Assembly (NCBI RefSeq): GCF_023156585.1
Contig: NZ_JALNMI010000003.1
Location: forward strand, 62,001 to 126,000
Source: Subsaxibacter sp. CAU 1640
GTDB taxonomy: Bacteria; Bacteroidota; Bacteroidia; Flavobacteriales; Flavobacteriaceae
Reading direction: 5' to 3'
DNA: 64,000 nucleotides
This document shows, one piece after another, positions 17,048 to 25,472 of this stretch (positions are counted from its first letter, which is position 1; the number at the start of each line of letters is the position of its first letter). The notes beneath the pieces are model-generated. The model made no database searches, was not told the origin of the DNA, and was given only the letters and a program-made list of their open reading frames with translations. Both the position numbers and the translations under genes were made by a program.

Positions 17048-18088
17048 TTACTTTATATACTCTATGGTCTCGATCTTTGCCGTGCTTTTACTGTCAAGAA
17101 ATCCTTGCTCTTCCATCCACTTGTCGCTGTAGATTTTACTCATATATCTTGAACCATGATCTGGGAAGATAACCACAACTCTATCCGTAATTTTAAACTC
17201 CCCTTCTTCATTCAACTGTTTCACAGCTTGCATGGCAGCACCACTTGTATAACCTACAAAAAGACCTTCTGAACGAGAGATCTCTCTTGCGGTGTGTGCA
17301 CTATCTTCATCTGTAACTTTGATGAATTTATCAATAAGATCGAAATCTGTAGCTGTAGGGATTAAGTTTTTACCCAGACCTTCAATTCTGTAAGGATAAA
17401 TTTCCTTTTCATCAAATTCTTTGGTTTCATGAAACTTCTTCAACACAGAACCATAAGCATCTACACCAATAACCTTTATATCAGGGTTTTGTTCCTTTAA
17501 AAACTTCGCAGTACCAGAAATGGTACCACCTGTTCCACTACAAGCGATTAGATGTGTGATTTTGCCATCAGTTTGAGTCCAGATTTCTGGGCCAGTAGTG
17601 TTGTAATGTGCATCAATATTCAATTGGTTAAAATATTGATTGATGTAAATAGAACCTTTTATTTCCTCGTGCAATCGTTTGGCAACTTGATAGTAAGACC
17701 TAGGATCATCCGCACTCACATGGGCAGGGCAAACGTATACCTTTGCTCCCATCGATTTTAGCATATCTATCTTATCGGCAGAAGATTTTGAACTCACAGC
17801 CAAAATACACTCATAACCTTTGATTATACTAACCATAGCGATACTAAACCCTGTATTGCCTGAAGTGGTCTCAATAATAGTATCACCTGATTTTAGAATT
17901 CCTTGCCTCTCGGCCTCTTCGATAATGTGTAACGCAATTCTATCTTTTGAAGAATGACCTGGATTGAAACCTTCCACTTTTGCGTAAAATTCACCATCGA
18001 AACCAGAGGTCATTTTGTTTAATTTGATAAGAGGGGTTTTGCCAATAAGCTGCAAAACATTATCAAATACCTGAATGTTTTCTTTCAT
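17048..18088 (-). CDS. PLP-dependent cysteine synthase / cystathionine beta-synthase family enzyme
   Basis: A 346-residue fold-type II PLP enzyme. It shows the start [11 protein letters not shown] (15-25), the Schiff-base lysine in NPGHSSKDR (K48), the substrate loop TTSGNTG (74-80) and the phosphate loop GTGGTISG. It has no CBS regulatory domains. The family makes cysteine from O-acetylserine and sulfide, or cystathionine from serine and homocysteine. The NPGHSSKDR form, instead of NPGGSVKDR, is nearer to the cystathionine synthase-like branch, but I cannot settle the substrate. It stands as a single gene with its own terminator. Confidence 0.8.
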   Translation of the reverse strand: MKENIQVFDNVLQLIGKTPLIKLNKMTSGFDGEFYAKVEGFNPGHSSKDRIALHIIEEAERQGILKSGDTIIETTSGNTGFSIAMVSIIKGYECILAVSSKSSADKIDMLKSMGAKVYVCPAHVSADDPRSYYQVAKRLHEEIKGSIYINQYFNQLNIDAHYNTTGPEIWTQTDGKITHLIACSGTGGTISGTAKFLKEQNPDIKVIGVDAYGSVLKKFHETKEFDEKEIYPYRIEGLGKNLIPTATDFDLIDKFIKVTDEDSAHTAREISRSEGLFVGYTSGAAMQAVKQLNEEGEFKITDRVVVIFPDHGSRYMSKIYSDKWMEEQGFLDSKSTAKIETIEYIK

Positions 18089-18160
18089 AAATGCTATTTA
18101 TCAGTTCCAATTTAAAAAAATGTAACCTAAAACCTCGCAAAAATACAAGAAATTTTTGAA

Positions 18161-20221
18161 TTAGACAGAAATATTCTCCAAGTCTAGTAAAAACGCATAT
18201 TCTTCAGCATCTTCGCGCAATGCTTCAAAACGTCCTGAAGCGCCGCCATGACCAGCTTTCATATTGGTTTTTAGTAACAACTTATTAGAATCAGTTTTGT
18301 AATCACGTAGTTTTGCCACCCATTTTGCAGGTTCCCAATATTGTACTTGAGAATCATGAAGACCGGTCGTTACCAAAATATGTGGGTAATCCTGTTTTTT
18401 TACATTGTCATAAGGTGAATACGACTTCATATACTCATAATATGTCTTGTCATTCGGATTTCCCCATTCGTCGTATTCTCCTGTGGTCAATGGAATGGTA
18501 TCGTCCAACATGGTGGTCACAACATCAACAAAAGGCACCGCCGCGATGACACCGTTAAACAGTTGAGGTGCTTCATTGATAATAGCTCCAACCAATAGTC
18601 CACCTGCGCTTCCTCCAAGGGCATATAAATGTTGGGCAGATGTGTACTTTTGTTCGATCAAGAATTTTGCACATTCAATAAAATCGGTAAACGTATTTTT
18701 CTTTTTAAGAAGTTTTCCATCTTCATACCATTTCCTGCCCAAATACTCGCCGCCTCTAACATGGGCAATAACATAAATAAAACCTCTATCCAATAGACTC
18801 AATCGAATACTTGAAAAATATGGGTCAATGGTATGTCCGTAAGAGCCATAAGCATAGAGCAGCAATGGATTTTCACCATTTTTTCTGATGCCTTTTTTGT
18901 AAACCATAGACATTGGTATTTTAGTACCATCAGAAGCTGTTGCCCAGACACGCTCGGACTCATAATTATCCTTATCAAAATTTCCACCCAAAACTTCCTG
19001 TTCCTTTAAAACTGTTTTTTCTTTAGTCACCATATTAAAATCTATGGTAGAAGCAGGTGTGGTCATGGAATTATAACCATAACGAAGAATTTCAGTATCG
19101 AATTCCACATTAGTACTTGTGTAAGCTGTGTACGTTTCGTTATCGAATGGCAAATAATAATCATCCCTTCCATCCCATCGTTTGATTCGAATGAGATTTA
19201 AACCATTGTTTCGCTCACTAATCACCAAAAAATCTTTAAAAATGTCAATATCCTCCAATAAAACATCTTCTCTGTGAGGAAGGACCTCCACCCAATTATC
19301 AACTTTTGTTTGACTTTCTGGAGTTTTCATTAATTTGAAATTGGATGCTCCGTCTAAATTGGTAACGATATAAAAATGGTTTTCAAAATGAGAAATACTA
19401 TATTCCAAGCCTCTTATACGCTCTTGAAACACATTAAAAGATTGGTCAGGAGTATTAGCATCTAGGATATGATATTCATTGGTAAGCGTGCTGTAGCAGG
19501 CAATAATCAAGTACTTTTGGGATTTTGATTTATAAATGGCCACACCAAACGTGTCATCCTTTTCATGAAAAACCACCTTGTCGCTTTTATTACTAGCCCC
19601 AAGTTTATGCTTGTAGATTTTGTCTGAACGCAGGGTTTTTAAATCCTTTTTTGTGTAAAATAGCGTTTTATTATCATTGGCCCATGTTGAAGAACCCGTT
19701 GTATTCTTTATGACATCTGTCAAAATTTCTCCTGTGATTAAATTCTTAACCTGCAATTGATAATTTCGCCTTCCCACAGTATCTACACCGAAGGCTATCA
19801 TTGTATTATCTGGACTCACGCTTAAACCGACCAATTTGAAATAGTCATGACCTTCCGCCATTCGGTTGCAATCAAAAAGCAACTCTTCTGGATTGTTCAA
19901 GCTATCCTTTTTTCTCACATAAATAGGATAATCCTTGGCGGTTTCATACTTTACGATGTACCAATAACCGTTATATTTATAAGGAACAGATTGATCATCT
20001 TCCTTGATTCTAGCTTTCATTTCTTCAAAAAGAGAATTTTCAAAAGCCTTGTATTTCGATGTCATTTTATCATAATATCTGTTTTCTGATTTTAGATAAT
20101 TAATGACTTCTTTGTCTTTTCGGTTGTTTAACCAGAAATAGTCATCAATCCTTATATCATCATGAGATTTAAGCTCAACAGGGACTTTATTAGCTTTTGG
20201 AAGTTGAATTTCTTTTGCCAT
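18161..20221 (-). CDS. ptrB: Oligopeptidase B-like S9 serine peptidase
   Basis: A 686-residue peptidase of the prolyl oligopeptidase family without a signal peptide, so probably cytoplasmic. The first 400 residues form the beta-propeller (start DDYFWLNNRKDKEVINYLKSEN is typical). The catalytic domain holds the nucleophile in GGSAGG (S538), Asp in GLHDSQV (D623) and His in KAGHGGASGR (H658). RGGEYLGRKWYEDG and YDEWGNP are oligopeptidase B signatures; this enzyme cuts after Lys/Arg in short peptides. A divergent gene, ybaB-like, begins 154 bp away. It is a single gene by spacing. Confidence 0.85.
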   Translation of the reverse strand: MAKEIQLPKANKVPVELKSHDDIRIDDYFWLNNRKDKEVINYLKSENRYYDKMTSKYKAFENSLFEEMKARIKEDDQSVPYKYNGYWYIVKYETAKDYPIYVRKKDSLNNPEELLFDCNRMAEGHDYFKLVGLSVSPDNTMIAFGVDTVGRRNYQLQVKNLITGEILTDVIKNTTGSSTWANDNKTLFYTKKDLKTLRSDKIYKHKLGASNKSDKVVFHEKDDTFGVAIYKSKSQKYLIIACYSTLTNEYHILDANTPDQSFNVFQERIRGLEYSISHFENHFYIVTNLDGASNFKLMKTPESQTKVDNWVEVLPHREDVLLEDIDIFKDFLVISERNNGLNLIRIKRWDGRDDYYLPFDNETYTAYTSTNVEFDTEILRYGYNSMTTPASTIDFNMVTKEKTVLKEQEVLGGNFDKDNYESERVWATASDGTKIPMSMVYKKGIRKNGENPLLLYAYGSYGHTIDPYFSSIRLSLLDRGFIYVIAHVRGGEYLGRKWYEDGKLLKKKNTFTDFIECAKFLIEQKYTSAQHLYALGGSAGGLLVGAIINEAPQLFNGVIAAVPFVDVVTTMLDDTIPLTTGEYDEWGNPNDKTYYEYMKSYSPYDNVKKQDYPHILVTTGLHDSQVQYWEPAKWVAKLRDYKTDSNKLLLKTNMKAGHGGASGRFEALREDAEEYAFLLDLENISV

Positions 20222-20375
20222 GGAATCGTTATTTTAAACGGATTGCAAAATTAAGGTTTATTTAGATATGAGAACGCTTCGCTTTTAGAATCAAGAATAA
20301 AGAATTTTTAAAAGCGCCAAAATTAATTCCTTGAACTTTATTAATATTGTATTGTAATTAGAAAAAACAAGAACT

Positions 20376-20699
20376 ATGTTTGGAGATATGATGGGTATGA
20401 TGAACAAGCTAAAGGAAACCCAAAAGAAAGTTGAAGAAACAAAAGAGCGTCTGAATCACGTTTTGGTTGATGAAAAAAGCAGTGATGGAAAGCTTCAAGT
20501 GACGTTAACAGCTAATAGAACCATCAAATCGATTGCCATTGATGATGAATTAATGAATGATAAAGAAATGCTTGAAGATTATCTGATATTGACCTTAAAC
20601 AAAGCGATTGCGAAAGCCACAAACGTCAATGAAACCGAACTTGCCGCAGTTGCTAAAGATGGTATGCCCAACATTCCTGGATTGGATATGTTTAAATAA
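20376..20699 (+). CDS. YbaB/EbfC family nucleoid-associated protein
   Basis: A 107-residue protein with the YbaB layout: an N-terminal Met/Lys/Glu-rich helix ([26 protein letters not shown]), a beta section ([22 protein letters not shown]) and a C-terminal helix ending [12 protein letters not shown]. The family binds DNA as a tweezer-like dimer and organises the nucleoid. The usual recR/dnaX neighbours are absent. It is divergent from the oligopeptidase gene and ends just before a long inverted repeat that also borders the threonine aldolase gene. Confidence 0.85.
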   Translation: MFGDMMGMMNKLKETQKKVEETKERLNHVLVDEKSSDGKLQVTLTANRTIKSIAIDDELMNDKEMLEDYLILTLNKAIAKATNVNETELAAVAKDGMPNIPGLDMFK

Positions 20700-20714
20700 G
20701 GATTTATAATCCCT

Positions 20715-20776
20715 GTCGATTCGAGCGCAGTAGAAAACTTTTTTTATAAGAATTTCTCAACTACGCTCGAATCGAC
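20715..20776. repeat. Long inverted repeat between convergent genes
   Basis: GTCGATTCGAGCG-C-AGT at 20715 onward is mirrored by ACT-A-CGCTCGAATCGAC ending at 20776, with one mismatch and an A/T-rich loop. TCGAGCGCAGT hairpins of this type are a common dispersed intergenic repeat in flavobacteria. Here it may also act as a bidirectional terminator, as it separates two convergent genes. Confidence 0.7.
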
Positions 20777-20780
20777 TGGG

Positions 20781-21800
20781 CTAAAATGTCCTTTTTTTCA
20801 ATTCTTTCAATAAAAACTCATGCATCGCATCTGAATAATCCAAGTGTGTGACCATTCGGAGCTTTCCGCCACCCATACTGATGATGTGGATATGCTTTTC
20901 GTTTAAACTGGTCAAAAATACTTTTTCATCAACATCTTTGTTCAATTCAAAAATGATGATATTCGTCTCGATTGGTTCCACTTTTTTAATAAATGATTGT
21001 TTTTCAAGAACTTCACCTATTTCTTTTGCCTTTTGATGATCTTGTTTTAATCTCAAGATATTATTATCCAAAGCATACAAACCCGCTGCCGCCAAATAAC
21101 CCACTTGACGCATATTGCCTCCGAAAACCTTGCGGTAGCGCACAGCATTCTTCATAATCTCCTCATCACCAATCAGCACTGAACCAACAGGACAACCCAG
21201 ACCTTTGCTCAAACACACGGAAATGGTATCAAAAATACTATATTGTTCTGTCGATTCGTTCTTTGCAACTAAAGCATTCCAAAGTCTGGCACCATCAAGG
21301 TGAAAACCCAGTTCATGCTCATCACAGATGTTCCTAATTTTCTTGATTTCATCGAAGTCCCAGCAGGCACCTCCACCCTTATTGGTAGTGTTTTCAATTT
21401 CTACAAGCCTTGATTTACTGTAATAAAAATCACTAGGATTGATGGCTTCCAGCACCTGTTCCGCTTTAAACATACCTCTTTGTCCATCAATCAATTTGCA
21501 CGAAACACCACTGTTGAATGATGCACCTCCAGCTTCATAATTATATATATGGGCGTATTTATCGCAAATTACCTGCTCACCTGGTTGCGTATGAAGTTTG
21601 ATAGCCGTCTGATTTGCCATGCTTCCAGATGGAAAAAACAACGCTTTCGGCTTTCCGAACATGTTTGCCAACCGCTCTTGCAATAAATTTACCGTTGGGT
21701 CTTCACTAAAAACATCATCACCTACTTCAGCAGACATCATTGCCTCCAACATTGGTTTTGTGGGCTTTGTAACCGTATCGCTTCTTAAATCTATTATCAT
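20781..21800 (-). CDS. ltaE: Low-specificity L-threonine aldolase
   Basis: A 339-residue fold-type I PLP enzyme starting [14 protein letters not shown], the hallmark of this family. It continues with [32 protein letters not shown], the PLP-Asp region [11 protein letters not shown]-like ([11 protein letters not shown]) and the lysine segment [12 protein letters not shown]. It splits threonine or allo-threonine to glycine and acetaldehyde. Length and motifs are complete. The gene is convergent with ybaB and probably transcribed alone. Confidence 0.88.
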   Translation of the reverse strand: MIIDLRSDTVTKPTKPMLEAMMSAEVGDDVFSEDPTVNLLQERLANMFGKPKALFFPSGSMANQTAIKLHTQPGEQVICDKYAHIYNYEAGGASFNSGVSCKLIDGQRGMFKAEQVLEAINPSDFYYSKSRLVEIENTTNKGGGACWDFDEIKKIRNICDEHELGFHLDGARLWNALVAKNESTEQYSIFDTISVCLSKGLGCPVGSVLIGDEEIMKNAVRYRKVFGGNMRQVGYLAAAGLYALDNNILRLKQDHQKAKEIGEVLEKQSFIKKVEPIETNIIIFELNKDVDEKVFLTSLNEKHIHIISMGGGKLRMVTHLDYSDAMHEFLLKELKKRTF

Positions 21801-21989
21801 TCAATTATATTTAGGCTCTAAAACTAATCAAATTTGCAAAAAAATTGATACATTTGAGCGTTGACGACTTCTAATTATTATTCCTCATGATAAGCTTCAA
21901 GAATACCTGCTAGTCAGCACTAGCATAATTCAATGTGACCTTTTTACATTTTTTGCGTCCATATTGTTAAATAACCCTAGAATTTAATA

Positions 21990-22715
21990 GTGAATATAAA
22001 ATCTCCCATCACTCGTTTCCTAGAGAAATTGAGTGTTATAGCACTGCTTATAAAAACTGGATACATTAAGACAATCTTCATTGCCTTAAATACTCGTTTC
22101 TATTCCGACAAAACCTCATTGGGTGTGATTAGAAATCTTAATAAGGAATTTTCTCCTTTAAAAGCTAGGATTGAATTAGAAATTAGATTGTTCGAAGATG
22201 CCGATTTGAATGAGATGAATGAAAAATTTAGGCATATTGGATTTATAAAACAAAATATACCTCATTGTTACACTGGCGTCACTGTAGATAATATTCCTTG
22301 TTTTAGAACCTGGTTTATGAAATCAGAACAAAATGAACAAATACAGAATTATTTCGGTGATTTATTTCCGTTACTTAAGGAAGATGAAGCACTTATTGAA
22401 GGTGTTTTCACAAATCCCAAGTTTAGAGGACAAAAAATTATGCCATATGTTATTGATAAAATATCGAAACAAGAACATTTCAATGGTATAAACAAGGTCA
22501 TGGCCTTCGTTAAAATATCCAATGTTCCCTCATTAAAAGGATTCAGACAAGCCGGATTTTCACCGTTTATAATTAGACATGAAAAATGGAGATTCTTCAA
22601 GAGGACTATCATTTTTGAACCGTTGAACGAAATCTTTAAGACGGAATATGAGCAAAAAACAAAAAAACATATTTCATCTATAGCAGTTGATTCTGAAGGT
22701 GTGTTTTATCTGTAA
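21990..22715 (+). CDS. GNAT-like acetyltransferase of unknown substrate
   Basis: The frame opens with GTG at 21990; the next in-frame ATG lies about 75 codons in and would remove conserved-looking sequence, so GTG is the likely start. The 241-residue product has an N-terminal hydrophobic segment (KLSVIALLIKTGYIKTIFIAL), possibly membrane-associated. Its C-terminal half is GNAT-like: EGVFTNPKFRGQKIMPYVIDKI fits the acetyl-CoA loop, and NVPSLKGFRQAGFSPF the last helix and strand. The substrate is unknown. It is followed by prfB after 57 bp and may share its transcript. Confidence 0.6.
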   Translation: MNIKSPITRFLEKLSVIALLIKTGYIKTIFIALNTRFYSDKTSLGVIRNLNKEFSPLKARIELEIRLFEDADLNEMNEKFRHIGFIKQNIPHCYTGVTVDNIPCFRTWFMKSEQNEQIQNYFGDLFPLLKEDEALIEGVFTNPKFRGQKIMPYVIDKISKQEHFNGINKVMAFVKISNVPSLKGFRQAGFSPFIIRHEKWRFFKRTIIFEPLNEIFKTEYEQKTKKHISSIAVDSEGVFYL

Positions 22716-22772
22716 AAATAGTTTTAGCTAATAATTAAAAGTAGTATTTTCGCATCAAAATTAACTACTATT

Positions 22773-23883
22773 ATGACTACATCTGATCAAATCAAGGATC
22801 TAGTAGAACGCCTTGGAGCGTTGAGGAGGTATCTTTGACGTTGATGCCAAAACTATTGAAATAAGAAACGAGGAAGAAAAAACCTTCGACCCAAATTTCT
22901 GGAATGATCCCAAATCGGCCGAAGCCACCATGAAATCCTTAAGGGAGAAAAAAAGTTGGATTGAAGGCTACAATACTGCCAAGACACTTGTTGAAGAACT
23001 GGAAGTTTTTCAAGAATTTTATAAAGCTGGTGATGTTTCTGCGGAAGAATTGGACACTCAATATGATAAAGCTGAAGAACAACTGGAAAATCTTGAGTTT
23101 AAAAACATGCTTTCTGATGAAGGTGACAACTTAAGTGCGGTTTTGCAGATTACCGCTGGTGCCGGTGGAACAGAATCTTGCGATTGGGCAAGTATGCTGA
23201 TGCGTATGTATCTAATGTATGCAGAAAAAAGCGGCTTCAAGGTCAAGGAATTGAACTATCAGGAAGGTGATGTCGCTGGTATCAAAACAGTGACTTTTGA
23301 AATTGAAGGTGATTTTGCTTTTGGTTGGCTCAAAGGAGAAAATGGTGTGCATCGCTTGGTGCGTATTTCTCCATTTGACAGTAATGCAAAACGTCATACA
23401 AGTTTCGTGTCTGTCTACGTATATCCTCTGGTAGATGACACAATCGAAATTGAAGTCAATCCTGCCGATATTGAAATCACAACAGCGCGTTCAAGTGGTG
23501 CTGGAGGGCAGAATGTCAATAAAGTTGAAACAAAAGTGCAATTATACCATAAGCCAACAGGTATTCAAATTTCCTGTTCAGAAACTCGTTCGCAGCATGA
23601 CAACAGAGCAAGGGCTTTGCAAATGTTGAAATCTCAATTGTATGAAATTGAACTTCAGAAACAATTGGCGCAACGCGAAGATATTGAAGCAAGCAAGATG
23701 AAAATTGAATGGGGAAGCCAGATTCGCAATTATGTGATGCATCCTTATAAATTGGTGAAAGATGTTCGCACTGGACACGAAACTGGTAATGTGGATGCTG
23801 TAATGGATGGTAATATTGATGAGTTCCTGAAATCATATTTAATGATGATGGGACAAAAAGAAGAAAACAACAATGAACTCTAA
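22773..23883 (+). CDS. prfB: Peptide chain release factor 2 with programmed +1 frameshift
   Basis: The gene starts at ATG 22773, reads 21 codons to CTT, meets an in-frame TGA at 22836-22838, and continues in the +1 frame from GAC at 22837 to the stop at 23883 (about 369 residues). The product recognises UGA and UAA and releases the peptide. The domain III GGQ is at residues 244-246 in [12 protein letters not shown], and the RISPF segment carries the SPF-type stop-recognition tripeptide. An annotation from 22930 would miss the N-terminus. It overlaps the next gene by 11 bp. Confidence 0.93.
22824..22839 (+). promoter_or_regulatory. prfB: Programmed +1 frameshift site of prfB
   Basis: AGGAGG (22824-22829), a Shine-Dalgarno-like word, lies three bases before the slippery CTT-TGA-C (22833-22839). 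When release factor 2 is scarce, the ribosome slips +1 on CTT and reads on, so the protein controls its own synthesis. Spacing and bases match the classical bacterial site. Confidence 0.93.
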
Positions 23884-24493
23884 CAATATTGAAAACATCA
23901 TCTTCGACCTTGGAGGTGTTTTGATTGATTGGAACCCAGAATACGTATTTCTTGATGTTTTTGACGGAGACCGTCAAAAAATGAAATGGTTTTTTGATGA
24001 GATCTGCACGAATGATTGGAATGAAAACCAAGATGCAGGCTACCCCATTGCAAAAGCCACCGAAGAACGCATTGAAATGTTTCCGGAACACGAAAAATTG
24101 ATTCGTATGTATTACGGACGCTGGGAGGAAATGCTTGGAGAGGCAATCGATGGTACCGTGAAAATATTGAAACATTTGATTGATTCCAAAAAATACAGAA
24201 TTGTTGCATTGACCAACTGGAGTCACGAAACCTTTCCAATCGCGTTACAACGTTTTGAATTTCTCCATTGGTTTGAAGGAATTATTGTTTCAGGCGAAGA
24301 AAAAACGAGAAAGCCATTCAAAGAGATTTATGAACTCACATTGAATCGTTTCGACATGAAAGCTGAAAACTCACTTTTCATAGACGACAATTTGAGAAAT
24401 ATTGATGCCGCGAAGAAATTGGGAATTCAAACCATTCACTTCACGTCTTCCGAAAAACTCAAAAACTCATTGATTTCATTGCATATTTGTTAA
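23873..24493 (+). CDS. HAD family phosphatase
   Basis: A 206-residue HAD hydrolase. Motif I is [12 protein letters not shown] (nucleophile Asp about 12, with Gly-Gly after it, as in the YihX-like branch). Motif II is ALTNWS, the motif III lysine lies in [11 protein letters not shown], and motif IV is [12 protein letters not shown]. The cap is the small helical type between motifs I and II. It should remove phosphate from a small metabolite such as a sugar phosphate; the substrate is unknown. It overlaps the prfB end by 11 bp, which implies coupled translation. Confidence 0.85.
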   Translation: MNSNNIENIIFDLGGVLIDWNPEYVFLDVFDGDRQKMKWFFDEICTNDWNENQDAGYPIAKATEERIEMFPEHEKLIRMYYGRWEEMLGEAIDGTVKILKHLIDSKKYRIVALTNWSHETFPIALQRFEFLHWFEGIIVSGEEKTRKPFKEIYELTLNRFDMKAENSLFIDDNLRNIDAAKKLGIQTIHFTSSEKLKNSLISLHIC

Positions 24494-24553
24494 GCCTTTA
24501 TTTTCTATTAATCAACTTTACTTACTATGGTTGACATGTAATCGATTAAATTG

Positions 24554-24583
24554 TTGTACTTGTCATAAAAAATAGTAGATTTG
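24554..24583 (+). promoter_or_regulatory. Promoter of the arsC-like gene
   Basis: TTG (24554-24556), a 19-bp spacer and TAGATTTG (24576-24583) fit the Bacteroidota primary sigma consensus TTG-N17-23-TAnnTTTG. The start codon follows 28 bp later. Confidence 0.7.
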
Positions 24584-24611
24584 GGCATCCCAATAAATTA
24601 ATAGCAAGTAA

Positions 24612-24953
24612 ATGATCGTTATTTACCATAACCCTAATTGTAGTAAATCTCGCGAATCACTAGAAATTCTCGAAACAAGCAAAGAAGACATCCAAATCAT
24701 CAAATATCTCGACGAGACCCTTAAAGTTGAGAAATTGAGAAAAATTGTCAAATTACTCAATATAAAACCCATTGAGCTTGTTCGCCAAGATGAAACGCTC
24801 TGGAAAGAAAATTTTCAACATCTTGAATTCTCTGATGAAGAGTTAATTGAAGTGATGACAAACTATCCACAGCTCATTGAAAGACCAATTGTCATCAACG
24901 GTGACAAAGCTGTAATAGGTAGACCTCCTACAAAAATTCTTGACATTTTGTAG
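24612..24953 (+). CDS. arsC: ArsC-family arsenate reductase-like protein
   Basis: A 113-residue thioredoxin-fold protein with the glutaredoxin-dependent arsenate reductase layout: YHNPNCSKSRESLE with the active cysteine C10, IKYLDE, and the anion-site region ERPIVINGDKAVIGRPPTKILDIL. The family reduces arsenate to arsenite with glutathione/glutaredoxin, but many chromosomal homologues (YffB/Spx-like) have other roles. No other ars genes are near, so arsenic resistance is uncertain. It has its own promoter and stands alone. Confidence 0.8.
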   Translation: MIVIYHNPNCSKSRESLEILETSKEDIQIIKYLDETLKVEKLRKIVKLLNIKPIELVRQDETLWKENFQHLEFSDEELIEVMTNYPQLIERPIVINGDKAVIGRPPTKILDIL

Positions 24954-25000
24954 TATTTACCTTTAACAGAACTTTAACCATTAGTGCTTAAACCTAGACT

Positions 25001-25008
25001 TACTTTTG
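25001..25008 (+). promoter_or_regulatory. -7 promoter box for 25036 gene
   Basis: TACTTTTG fits TAnnTTTG and lies 28 bp before the ATG at 25036. No clear TTG -33 element is seen. It would drive the 140-residue protein and the TonB-dependent receptor together. Confidence 0.55.
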
Positions 25009-25035
25009 TAGTCTTAAAACCGTAAAGCACTAACT

Positions 25036-25458
25036 ATGTTTTTTAGAATCTGTAAAATTGCTCTACTCTTTTTGATATTTTCGACGCCTGTTTTATCCCA
25101 AACACAGGATGATGTTGAAAAACAAAGGGCTGAATATGAAAAAAAAGCACTTGAAGAATTGGAAAAAAGAGTTCAAACTTTTGTTTTCGATCTAAAAGCA
25201 GATGATTTTCAAAAAGAAATTATCAAACAAAAGCTCTACTCCTATTTTGAGAAAAAAAAAGAACTTTACCTCAATCAGGATTTAAAATATTTTGAGCGAG
25301 ACGAACAACTCCTAGTCCTTAACAATTCCCATTTTACAGATTTAAAGCAAATGGTCTCTGAAGAAACAATGGAGCAAATAAACACGTTCATAAAAGATGC
25401 CGGTACCACGTTAGCAAAACAGAAGAAGAAAGAAAAAAAGAAAAAGAAAAAAAACTAA
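25036..25458 (+). CDS. Secreted Lys/Glu-rich protein, receptor partner
   Basis: A 140-residue protein with a signal peptide (FFRICKIALLFLIFSTPVLS, cleavage near residue 21). The mature part is nearly all charged helix (KQRAEYEKKALEELEKRVQ and so on), and the C-terminus is a run of lysines. This resembles the small periplasmic helical proteins (Spy/LTxxQ-like in size and charge) often found in Bacteroidota, without a motif that proves it. It ends 14 bp before a TonB-dependent receptor gene, so it is probably cotranscribed and periplasmic. Its role is unknown. Confidence 0.65.
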   Translation: MFFRICKIALLFLIFSTPVLSQTQDDVEKQRAEYEKKALEELEKRVQTFVFDLKADDFQKEIIKQKLYSYFEKKKELYLNQDLKYFERDEQLLVLNNSHFTDLKQMVSEETMEQINTFIKDAGTTLAKQKKKEKKKKKKN

Positions 25459-25472
25459 ACTATTAATTACCA

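Noticed and set aside
24612-24953. Arsenic-resistance operon
   Set aside because: Only one arsC-like gene is present; no arsB, arsR or acr3 nearby.
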